Positions 1 to 7,113 of a stretch of 35,848 nucleotides of DNA are shown here, piece by piece; position 1 is the stretch's first letter, and each line of letters begins with the position of its first letter. A program made the position numbers and the translations under genes. Under the pieces are notes generated by a model. That model was given only the letters and a program-made list of their open reading frames with translations. It ran no database searches and had not been told where the DNA came from. Source of the DNA: Candidatus Kuenenia stuttgartensis (GTDB lineage: Bacteria; Planctomycetota; Planctomycetia; Pirellulales; UBA1268); the NCBI GenBank assembly GCA_943332855.1, contig CALQRA010000019.1:1-35848 (forward strand), read 5' to 3'.

Positions 1-1100
1 AACTGCCCCCGCTTGATGGCGCGGGCATCCGACTCGAGCCGATTCTTTGCCTCTTGATGGCCGGCGACGGTATCGAGCGTGAGCCGCGGCTGGATGAACT
101 CCACGAGCCCCTGGCAGGAGCGCTCGATGAGATCCTTCTTCTTGGCAGCGAACTCCGGGCCGTCCGGGGCCGAGCCCTCGCGGGCCGAGAGCGTCACCAC
201 GGCGCGGAGGCTCTCGAGCGACAGCCCCCCCGACAGCGCCGCCATCCGCTTCACAGCGTCCATCTGCGCCTCGGGCATCCCCGCCGACTTCGCCGTCGCC
301 AGCGCAAACCGCTCGCGTTCGGAGGCATCGGGGAGGGGAAGATCGATCGCCGTCACCGCCGGGCAGGTGACGAGCCGGGCGTTGACCTCGGAGAGCGCGT
401 CGGCAAGGAGAACGATGGCGACGTTGACGCGTCGCAGCAGTGGATTGGTGGCCCAGGAGATGAGCCGGACCAGACGCCCAGCCCCCCCCTTCGCCGAGGC
501 GCCGGCCTCGCCGGCCGGCACGAGATACTGGGCGTAGTCGAGGACGATCGCGATCCGCTTCCGCTTCTCCGGCGGGTCGATGAGATTGCGCTCGAGGAGT
601 TGATCGATGACCCCGATCGCCTGATCGGGGTCGCGCGGCCAATTGGCGGCGTTGCCGAGCCGGTCGGTGAGCCAGGCGACCATGTCGCGGTGCCGGTTGG
701 CATCGGTGCCGGCCAGCGGCCGCAGCCCCTTGCCGACGTCATAGGCGAGGACGACATCCCAGCGGCCGAAAATCTCCCGGCAGAGGAAGTCGCTCACGCC
801 CCCCCAGGCCGCCTCCGCGGCCTCCGGTGGCGACAGGGGAACGAGATCGCGGACGTTCCCATGGAGAAGGAACATGCAGCTCGTGCCGGCCAGATAGGCG
901 TCGCCCAAGCGCTCCGACCAGCGTGGGCACCAGTCGGCCAGCGCCATCCCTGGGGCGGTCCCGGCCGAGGCTCCAGTGCCCATCGGCAGCACGGCCACCC
1001 CCACACCGGCCGACGCTGCTGCGCTCCCCTGGCCGGCAGACGCCGGGGGATGATCCTCGACCGGCGTCCGCGGGCCATTCGATCCTGAACCAGTACTCAC
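1..1100 (-). CDS. AAA+ family ATPase, 3' end outside the window
   Basis: The minus-strand frame is open from a GTG at 1098-1100 to the window edge, about 366 codons, so the C-terminus is missing. An in-frame TAG lies 21 bases upstream and a G-rich purine run precedes the GTG, which fixes the start. After a low-complexity N-terminus (about 45 residues) comes a region with FLLHGNVRDLV and a Walker B-like hydrophobic stretch, IAIVLDYAQYL. A helical lid-like region and then LTLDTVAGHQEAKNRL, which resembles the start of a second AAA module, follow before the sequence is cut. I see no Walker A in the first module, so it may be degenerate; the catalytic module probably lies beyond base 1. The gene follows the PspA-like gene by 70 bp on the same strand, suggesting a shared transcript and a membrane-stress role (inference). 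A run of eight Gs near 481-489 stays in frame. Confidence 0.7.
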   Translation of the reverse strand, partial: MSTGSGSNGPRTPVEDHPPASAGQGSAAASAGVGVAVLPMGTGASAGTAPGMALADWCPRWSERLGDAYLAGTSCMFLLHGNVRDLVPLSPPEAAEAAWGGVSDFLCREIFGRWDVVLAYDVGKGLRPLAGTDANRHRDMVAWLTDRLGNAANWPRDPDQAIGVIDQLLERNLIDPPEKRKRIAIVLDYAQYLVPAGEAGASAKGGAGRLVRLISWATNPLLRRVNVAIVLLADALSEVNARLVTCPAVTAIDLPLPDASERERFALATAKSAGMPEAQMDAVKRMAALSGGLSLESLRAVVTLSAREGSAPDGPEFAAKKKDLIERSCQGLVEFIQPRLTLDTVAGHQEAKNRLESDARAIKRGQ

Positions 1101-1170
1101 GTCCCCCCCTCGCGCTCCCTAGAAAAAAACCGCCAATCGATCCCCGCGCCCCAGCGGTCTCGGCAGCAGC

Positions 1171-1920
1171 TCACCGATTCGTCTGGCGGAGCTTCTCCGA
1201 GCCGATTTCCTTTTCGTCACCGGTGACACCTGAAGTCTCCGGAGTGACCATCCCCATCTCCACCTCGAATTGCCGCAGGGCGTCGTCGGCCATGCTCTTG
1301 TCGACCGCCTGCTCGGCCTTGATCTTGTCGATCCCCTCGCCGGAGAGATCGGCGGCGACCCGGACCTTCGCCCGGTTGAGGTCGATCTTGTCGTGGATGA
1401 CGTCCTCGATCTGGCCGAAGTCGGTGGTGACGTCGAAGTTGAACTGCGTCGCCAGCTTGGCGAGCTCGGCTTCGGCGCGGCTCATCTTCAGCTCGGCGTC
1501 GTACTTCTGGATCTTCCGCTTCAGCTCCTCGAGCTTCTTGACGGCATGCTCGATCTTCGTGACGTTGTTGCCGTAGGCCGTCTCGTGGAGCTTGAGTTGG
1601 GATTCGTTCTCCTCGAGCTCCCTCTTCGCCTTCTGGAGCTCGAGGGCGAACTTCGACGCCGTCTCCCGCTCCCCCGCCTTGAGATAGGCCTTGATCTGGG
1701 CCTCGAGTTTGGCGACGTGGGCCTTGTTGGTCTCAACCTGACGGTTGACCCGTTCGACGAGGGCCCGGTATTTCTCCAGGCCTTCGCGGCCGTCCTTCAT
1801 CTGGTCGACCGCCTTGTCGTATTCATACTGGAGTTGGGCGATCGGATCGGCCGTCCAGAAGAAGTTGGCGATCTTGTTCATCTGGGCCGCAAGGGACTTC
1901 CAGAGCTTTCCGAGGATCAT
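1171..1920 (-). CDS. PspA/IM30 (Vipp1) family membrane-associated protein
   Basis: This encodes a 249-residue protein, almost entirely charged heptad-rich helix, as in PspA/IM30 proteins, which are bacterial relatives of ESCRT-III that coat and stabilise damaged membrane. The N-terminus MILGKLWKSLAAQMNKIANFF is an amphipathic helix of the type that binds membrane. Coiled-coil follows from about residue 30 to 190, then a linker with FNFDVTTDFGQIEDVIHDKI and a C-terminal helix. I chose the ATG at 1918-1920 because GGAG lies nine bases upstream; ATG at 1929 and an earlier start near 1998 lack good spacing. The length is close to the family norm (about 220-260). The AAA+ ATPase gene follows 70 bp downstream on the same strand. 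The family call is firm. Which paralogue (PspA or Vipp1) cannot be told from sequence alone. Confidence 0.85.
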   Translation of the reverse strand: MILGKLWKSLAAQMNKIANFFWTADPIAQLQYEYDKAVDQMKDGREGLEKYRALVERVNRQVETNKAHVAKLEAQIKAYLKAGERETASKFALELQKAKRELEENESQLKLHETAYGNNVTKIEHAVKKLEELKRKIQKYDAELKMSRAEAELAKLATQFNFDVTTDFGQIEDVIHDKIDLNRAKVRVAADLSGEGIDKIKAEQAVDKSMADDALRQFEVEMGMVTPETSGVTGDEKEIGSEKLRQTNR

Positions 1921-2099
1921 CGACGGCATCTCCGTGAAACAGACAGGAATGGGCTGCAGACGGACCTTCGTCTTACCCCCCACGCCGATGGGCGTCAAAC
2001 CACCGGCACACTCGGGCGCAATCCTCAGCGCCTACGGGGCCCAAACGCCCTCCGGAAGCCTATTTCCGCCGCGCTTGAGAACGCCGCACTCACCAACGG

Positions 2100-3362
2100 C
2101 TAACGCGTCACCTTGACGCCGGGGTGGGCTGCGCGGAACTTCGCCACCGCAGCCTCCGTGAGACCGGTGAAACTGACGTCGACCGTCTTCAGCGCCGGCA
2201 GATTGCCGAGCGTCTCGAGGGTGGCATCGGTAATCTTCGTACCGGACAGATCGAGGGTGGCGAGCTTCGCCAGCCCGGACAGCTTGCCGATCCCGGTATC
2301 GGTCACCCGGGTGTTCTTCAGCGAGAGCTTCGTGAGCGTTACGAGCTTGCCGATCGTCTCCATCCCGGCATCGCCGACCCGGGTGTCCCAGAGATCGAGA
2401 TCGGCGAGCTTGCCGAGCTTGCCGAGATGGGCCACGCCGGCGTCGCCGATGCGCGTCTCGGCGAGATCGAGGAGGACGAGATTCCCCAGATCGGCAAGCG
2501 CCGCGAGGGAGTCGTCGTTGATGAGCGTGCCACGGAGCTCGAGCCGCTTCAGCTTCGCGAGCTTGGCGACATGGGCGAGCCCCTTGGCACCGATGAACGT
2601 CCGCATCACGTTCATTTCATCGATGTCGGTCCTGCCGGCGAAGGGCTCGAGGCCGGAGTCCCCCACTTGGCCGTCCTCGACGGCGAAGCCACGGAGCTTG
2701 GGGAGCCCGGCGAGGAGCTTCAAGCCACGATCGCTGACGCTCGGGCAGCGGAGCTTGACCCGCTCCAAGCTCGGCATCTTCGCCACGTGCTCGATGCCGG
2801 CATCGGTGACGAGCGAACAGCCGCGGAGATCGAGGACGCGGAGCTTCGTGAGCGGTGCCAGATTCGCCAGGCCCGCGTCGGTGAAATTGTTGTAGAGGAG
2901 GACGAGTTGCTCGAGCCCCTCCAGCTTCGCCACCGTCGCCAGCGCCGCGTCGGACATGTTGCTTGAGCGGCGGAGGTTGAGCACCTTGAGATTCCCGAGC
3001 CCCACCAGCGGGGCGAGGCCGGCGTCGTTGACGTCGGTGTTCTCGAGCACGAGCGTCTTCAGGCCGGTGAGCTTCGCGACGTTTGGCATGCCGGCATTGG
3101 TGACTTCAGCGCCCCACAGCTCGAGCGACTCCAGGCCTCCGAGCGACTGGAGGACGAGGATGTCGGCATCGGTGGCCGGGCGATCGGAGAGATCGACCTT
3201 CGTCACCTTCCCCTCGGGGCCGTAATCGACCGCCCCGCCGCGGGCCTTCACCATCTCGACCGCCTTGACCTCGGCCGGGAGCGGCTCGAGGGCCCGGGCC
3301 GGAGCGAATCCAGAGAGCACGAGCACCAAGGCCACCACCGCCACCATCCGAAGCCTGCGCAT
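2100..3362 (-). CDS. Exported leucine-rich-repeat protein
   Basis: This 420-residue protein begins with a signal peptide: basic MRRLRM, a hydrophobic core of about 13 residues, and an Ala-Arg-Ala cleavage site near residue 24. The rest is a run of roughly 12-14 repeats of about 24 residues with the pattern L..L..L.L..T.(I/V).DAG(L/M)..L..L, including a series with L-DL-T-(R/K)-I-DA. This is the LRR type common in exported planctomycete proteins, presumed to bind protein or polysaccharide outside the cytoplasm. I chose the ATG at 3360-3362 because AGGAGGG (3368-3374 on the other strand) lies five bases upstream; the GTG one codon earlier is too close. No enzymatic domain is seen. The gene stands alone, more than 160 bp from the upstream oxidoreductase gene and separated from it by a terminator. 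The partner is unknown. Confidence 0.85.
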   Translation of the reverse strand: MRRLRMVAVVALVLVLSGFAPARALEPLPAEVKAVEMVKARGGAVDYGPEGKVTKVDLSDRPATDADILVLQSLGGLESLELWGAEVTNAGMPNVAKLTGLKTLVLENTDVNDAGLAPLVGLGNLKVLNLRRSSNMSDAALATVAKLEGLEQLVLLYNNFTDAGLANLAPLTKLRVLDLRGCSLVTDAGIEHVAKMPSLERVKLRCPSVSDRGLKLLAGLPKLRGFAVEDGQVGDSGLEPFAGRTDIDEMNVMRTFIGAKGLAHVAKLAKLKRLELRGTLINDDSLAALADLGNLVLLDLAETRIGDAGVAHLGKLGKLADLDLWDTRVGDAGMETIGKLVTLTKLSLKNTRVTDTGIGKLSGLAKLATLDLSGTKITDATLETLGNLPALKTVDVSFTGLTEAAVAKFRAAHPGVKVTR

Positions 3363-3439
3363 CACATCCCTCCTGCTGTCTTTTCTGACGACGTCTATTC
3401 ACTGGAAAATACTACCCTGCTGCCTGGAACGGGCGCCAT

Positions 3440-3483
3440 AAAAAAACACCCTGTTCCCGGCCGATGTGGCCGGGAACAGGGTG
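3440..3483 (-). terminator. Rho-independent terminator of the Gfo/Idh/MocA gene
   Basis: A perfect 16-bp inverted repeat (3447-3462 with 3468-3483, five-base loop 3463-3467) is followed, on the minus strand, by a run of seven Ts at 3440-3446. It lies 46 bp past the stop codon of the oxidoreductase gene and upstream of the LRR gene, so it separates the two transcripts. Confidence 0.93.
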
Positions 3484-3498
3484 CCGATGAAATCTCTG

Positions 3499-3522
3499 CC
3501 GCGGCGGCCGTGGCCGCCGCGG
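3499..3522. repeat. Second GC-only hairpin between stop codon and terminator
   Basis: A perfect 11-bp inverted repeat (3499-3509 with 3512-3522, two-base loop) lies six bases past the stop codon of the oxidoreductase gene and 16 bp before the T-tailed terminator hairpin. It has no T-run of its own. It may protect the mRNA 3' end or help termination. It could also be chance in GC-rich DNA, although 11 perfect pairs make that less likely. Confidence 0.6.
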
Positions 3523-3528
3523 AGTCGA

Positions 3529-4947
3529 TCAGGCCCCGCCGGTCCGCAGCACCTTCCAGCCGTCACGGGCCGTCGGACGGATGACGTGATCGACTTCCGG
3601 GGCGTTCTTGGCGACCATCTTCGCGGCATCCCACTCGATCTTCTTGCCCATGACCTCGGCACCATCGGCCGCCCAGACGGCGAGATTGCCGAGGAGGATC
3701 GTCTCGGTGAGCGGGCCGGAGTAGTCGGGGAAGTTCGATACCGCCTGCGGGCCGCCACGGATGGCGTTGACCCACTCCTCGAAGTGGCCCGGAGACTGGG
3801 TGTAGGTCACCTCGGCCGGGGCCGAGCCGCTCTTGAGCTTGAAGCCGTTCTCACAGTAATCGCCCGGAGCGTAGAGGGTGTCCTTGTCGCCGATGACGAG
3901 GATCCCGCTCGAGGCGGTCTTGAAGGGCTTCTCGACCTCCTTGCCCTCGTCGTTCTTCTCAACATCCCCCTTGTAGCCGGCGAACAGCGCCTGGTCAGGG
4001 AGTTTGCCGCCGTCGTACCACTTCACCTTCACCGCCTCGCGATCACCGAGCTTCGGGAAGTCGAAGTCGATGATCGACCACTTCGGGTAGGTCTCCTTGT
4101 TGTGGCCGCTGGAAATCGCCTGGACGCTGGCGGGATCCCGCAGATTGAGGGCCATGAAGGGCATGTTGAACGTGTGGCAGGCCATGTCGCCCAGGGCCCC
4201 GGTGCCGAAGTCCCAGAAGCCCCGCCACGAGAACGGGTGGTATCCGGCGGCGTAGGGGCGGACAGCGGCGGGGCCCAGCCACACATCCCAGTTGAGGTTT
4301 TCCGGAACCGGGGCCTCGGCAGGACGACCGCCTCCCTGCGGCCACACCGGCCGGTTGGTCCAGACGTGGAGTTCCTTGACGCGCCCGAGGTTGCCCCCCT
4401 TGATGAAGGCCGCCGTCTGGCGGAGCGAGTTGGAGGCCGTCCCCTGGTTGCCCATCTGCGTCGCCACCTTCTGGCCGCGGGCGATCTCGCCCATCAGCCG
4501 GGCCTCGGCGATCGACTTTGTGAGCGGCTTCTGACAGAAGCAAGCCTTCCCCAGATTCATCGCCGTCACGGCAGCCATGACGTGGGTGTGGTCAGGGGTG
4601 CTGACGGTGACGGCGTCGAACTCCTTCCGCATCTCCTCGAGCATCTTGCGGAAGTCGGAGTAGGTCTTCGTCCCCTCGAAGGCCCCCTCGGCCCGCTTGA
4701 GCTGATTCGAATCGACATCGGCGACGGCCACCACCTTCCCCGACCGGCCGGCGTCGGCCGAATCGCTCTGCCCCTTGCCGCCGATGCCGACACAGGCGAA
4801 GCGGATCTCGTCATTGGCCCCCTTCGTCCCCTGGGCCCGAACCTCGGGGGCGATGAAATACCCGGCCGACACGGCGGCCGTGGCCGCTGAGGCTGCGAGG
4901 AACTCGCGGCGGGAAGGGGCGACGCGCGACGGACGGCGGCGGGACAT
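3529..4947 (-). CDS. Gfo/Idh/MocA family oxidoreductase with Tat signal
   Basis: This 472-residue protein belongs to the NAD(P)-dependent Gfo/Idh/MocA family, which oxidises or reduces sugars and inositols. Residues 1-40 are a twin-arginine signal (SRREFLAASAATAA, Arg13-Arg14, then VRA), so it is probably exported folded. The Rossmann dinucleotide-binding motif FACVGIGGKG follows at about residue 50, then the family's TPDHTH motif and FCQKPL, which holds the usual catalytic-region EKP/QKP lysine. The C-terminal half is the substrate domain, with PFSWRGFWDFGTGALGDMACH, typical of planctomycete and Bacteroidetes homologues. I chose the ATG at 4945-4947 because GGAG lies seven bases upstream; the frame stays open further upstream but lacks a signal there. 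The substrate is unknown. The gene appears monocistronic and ends in a strong terminator. Confidence 0.9.
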   Translation of the reverse strand: MSRRRPSRVAPSRREFLAASAATAAVSAGYFIAPEVRAQGTKGANDEIRFACVGIGGKGQSDSADAGRSGKVVAVADVDSNQLKRAEGAFEGTKTYSDFRKMLEEMRKEFDAVTVSTPDHTHVMAAVTAMNLGKACFCQKPLTKSIAEARLMGEIARGQKVATQMGNQGTASNSLRQTAAFIKGGNLGRVKELHVWTNRPVWPQGGGRPAEAPVPENLNWDVWLGPAAVRPYAAGYHPFSWRGFWDFGTGALGDMACHTFNMPFMALNLRDPASVQAISSGHNKETYPKWSIIDFDFPKLGDREAVKVKWYDGGKLPDQALFAGYKGDVEKNDEGKEVEKPFKTASSGILVIGDKDTLYAPGDYCENGFKLKSGSAPAEVTYTQSPGHFEEWVNAIRGGPQAVSNFPDYSGPLTETILLGNLAVWAADGAEVMGKKIEWDAAKMVAKNAPEVDHVIRPTARDGWKVLRTGGA

Positions 4948-5357
4948 GGAATCACTCCGGAAGAAGGGAATCGGGGGGAATGGCCAACGACGGTGTCGGG
5001 CCCTCTGCGGCTGCGCCCGGGCCCGTGAACGGAAGACGACCATGCTTCGTGCATCGCCCCCCAGTCGGCCAAGAGAATAGCCTCGGCGCGTCTTCGGTCG
5101 CAACTGGCCCGCCGGGCTCTCCCGTGGCCGTCGTGGCCGAATCGTCAGGGAAACGGACTTCGGCCACGGAGCGGACGCCCAGAGGTGCGTCTCCCATCCG
5201 GTCGGGCTGGAAAAACTGTTCCAGGCGGCGGAATCGGATTTGCCCCGCCCCCGCCATCCTGCCGATACCTCCACGTGTCAGCGAAGGCGGCGGCAGCCAT
5301 CGAGCCACCGTTCCGCCGGCCCCGCACCTCGAGCACGCACCCCGTGAAGGAGACCGC
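4948..5357. other. Intergenic region, divergent, no gene seen
   Basis: These 410 bp separate the minus-strand oxidoreductase gene from the plus-strand small gene and should hold promoters for both. I see no convincing -35/-10 pair, RNA gene or repeat. Frames open on both strands here have no start signals and look like GC-rich chance. Confidence 0.5.
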
Positions 5358-5540
5358 ATGGCCACCGAGAAAGCAGCCCGTCCAGCCGCTGCCCTCCGGA
5401 TCACGCTCCCGGACGGTTCATCCGTCGTGGGAAGCCAGGCAAGTCTGGCAAAGATCCTCGAGCTGACGCTCTTCCGCCCCGGACACTCAGGCCCCCGCCA
5501 ACCGGTGCGGGTCGCCACCCCGTCGCGCCGGGCTGCCTGA
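5358..5540 (+). CDS. Small hypothetical protein (60 residues)
   Basis: A 60-codon gene starts at ATG 5358-5360, with the ribosome-binding sequence GAAGGAGA ending five bases upstream, a clear signal for this window. The product has ALRITLPDGSSVVGSQASLAKILELTL in its first half, which could form a small beta-hairpin plus helix, and a basic, proline-rich tail. There is no signal peptide or membrane segment. I do not recognise the family. It converges on the DUF1501 gene, with 38 bp between stop codons. The start signal and tidy reading frame make it likely real; the function is unknown. Confidence 0.55.
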   Translation: MATEKAARPAAALRITLPDGSSVVGSQASLAKILELTLFRPGHSGPRQPVRVATPSRRAA

Positions 5541-5578
5541 AGGCTTTTCACCGGTCGGGATCCCGGCAGGCCCTTCAT

Positions 5579-7036
5579 TCAAAACAGCTCGGCGATCGCC
5601 CGTCCGTCGTCGACGACGTTCCGGGGTCGCCCCCTGAGATCGGCATACTGGGTGTCGAGCGGGACCCCGAAATAGCGGTACAGGGTCGCAGCGAGATCCC
5701 CTGGCGTGACCGGGCGCTCGGCGATCGATCCCCCCTGCCGGTCTGTGGCCCCGATCACCTGTCCGTGCCGGAGCCCGCCGCCGGCCAGGGCCATCGACAT
5801 CACCTCCGGCCAATGGTCGCGGCCATCGGTGCTCCCCTGCGTTCCCATCGTCGGCGTCCTTCCAAACTCCCCCATCGCGATCACGAGGACGCGGTCCACG
5901 AGCCCCCGCTCCTCGAGATCGAGGACGAGCGTCGTGAACAGGTGGTCGAAGAGGGGGAGCAGCGGCTTGAGCCCGCGACTGATGCCTCCATAGGGGGGGA
6001 TATTGTCGCCATGGTTGTCCCACGTGCCGCTGGCGGTGTGGTAGGAGAGATCGAGGGTCACGAACGTCACCCCCGCCTCGACGAGCCGCCGGGCGAGGAG
6101 CGCCTGCTGGCACCAGAGGTGGGGCCCATAACGGTCGCGTGACGCCGTCGGCTCGAGCTCAAGATCGAACGCCCGCCGCGCCTCGTCGCCGACGAGCAGA
6201 TCGACTGCCTGCCGGTGGAAGGCATCGGTGGCCGCCATCGTGCCGGCCAGATCGAGCCCGCGCCGCAGCCGATCGAGGTCGGCCAGCAACGCTCGCCGCG
6301 CTGACAGCCTCCCGAAGTCGAGGCCGGAGGGGAGCTTGAACAGCTCGCCCCCCGCCTCCCGACCGGTGTCGTTGCCAACGAGGTCGTAGACCGGCAGCCG
6401 GGCGCCGGAGTTTCCCTGGAAGGGGTCGAATTGCTGACCGAGGGCGCCACCGAAGGCGATGTGCGAGGGGGAGCGCCAGAAGCCGACGTTGGCCGGCATG
6501 CCGGGGTGGTTGGCCCCGCGGTGCTTCGCCACCACAGCGGCGATCGACGGATAGTCCTTCGCCTCCGGATTGACCCGCGGCTCGGCGGCACGATGACCGG
6601 TCTGAAAGACGGTGTTCGGCTCGTGATTACTGCCGCGGGCATCGACCGACCGGATGAGCGTGATCCGGTCGAGGATTGCCGCCTGCTTCGGGAGGTGCTC
6701 GCAGATGCGGATCCCCGGCAGCTTCGTCTGGATCGTGCCGAACGGCCCCCGGTTCTCGACCGGCCGGTCGGGCTTCGGATCCCAGGTGTCGATCTGACTC
6801 GGGCCGCCGGTCATCCACAGGAGGATCACGCTCTTCGGCGGTGGACCGCCGTCGAGGCCCGCCCGCGCCTCCCGCATCCGCAGCAGCGCTGGTAACGACA
6901 GCCCCGCCATTCCGGCGAGCCCCGCCTTGAGCATGTTGCGTCGGCCGGCGACGACGAGCCCCTCGCGGTCGAGCGGGTGGAAGTCGACGAAGGCATGGCC
7001 ATGCCCCGGGCAGGTCGGTCGTCCGCGGCGTGGCAT
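5579..7036 (-). CDS. DUF1501 family protein with Tat signal
   Basis: This 485-residue protein matches the DUF1501 family, which has a sulfatase/alkaline-phosphatase-like fold and is greatly expanded in Planctomycetes. It has a Tat-type signal, GRRNMLKAGLAGMAGLSLPALL (Arg32-Arg33), then the hallmark VILLWMTGGPSQIDTWDPKP, RSVDARGSNHEPNT, the long central NVGFWRSPSHIAFGG region, and near the C-terminus DRVLVIAMGEFGRTP and GRDHWP, which look like metal-site motifs of the fold. I chose the ATG at 7034-7036 because GGGGGAGA lies five bases upstream; the ATG at 7078 has its purines too close. Family members usually pair with DUF1549/DUF1553 cytochrome-like proteins; no such partner is in view. The biochemical role is not established for the family. 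Confidence 0.9.
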   Translation of the reverse strand: MPRRGRPTCPGHGHAFVDFHPLDREGLVVAGRRNMLKAGLAGMAGLSLPALLRMREARAGLDGGPPPKSVILLWMTGGPSQIDTWDPKPDRPVENRGPFGTIQTKLPGIRICEHLPKQAAILDRITLIRSVDARGSNHEPNTVFQTGHRAAEPRVNPEAKDYPSIAAVVAKHRGANHPGMPANVGFWRSPSHIAFGGALGQQFDPFQGNSGARLPVYDLVGNDTGREAGGELFKLPSGLDFGRLSARRALLADLDRLRRGLDLAGTMAATDAFHRQAVDLLVGDEARRAFDLELEPTASRDRYGPHLWCQQALLARRLVEAGVTFVTLDLSYHTASGTWDNHGDNIPPYGGISRGLKPLLPLFDHLFTTLVLDLEERGLVDRVLVIAMGEFGRTPTMGTQGSTDGRDHWPEVMSMALAGGGLRHGQVIGATDRQGGSIAERPVTPGDLAATLYRYFGVPLDTQYADLRGRPRNVVDDGRAIAELF

Positions 7037-7113
7037 CGCGTCTCCCCCTCTCGCCGGTGGAGGTCGAATCGTGAACATCCCCTGTGCGGAGTATCACCGC
7101 GGCGCCGGCAACG

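Noticed and set aside
481..489. Run of eight Gs (minus strand) as a frameshift in the AAA+ gene
   Set aside because: With eight Gs the frame continues into sensible protein (LVRLISWATNPLLRR), so the gene is intact here.
54..1088. Long plus-strand open frame opposite the AAA+ ATPase gene
   Set aside because: Antisense shadow of GC-rich coding DNA; the minus strand shows AAA-like motifs and a start signal, the plus frame shows none.
3466..4890. 474-codon plus-strand open frame opposite the oxidoreductase gene
   Set aside because: It reads through the terminator stem and mirrors the real gene's codons; it has no family motifs and no ribosome-binding site.
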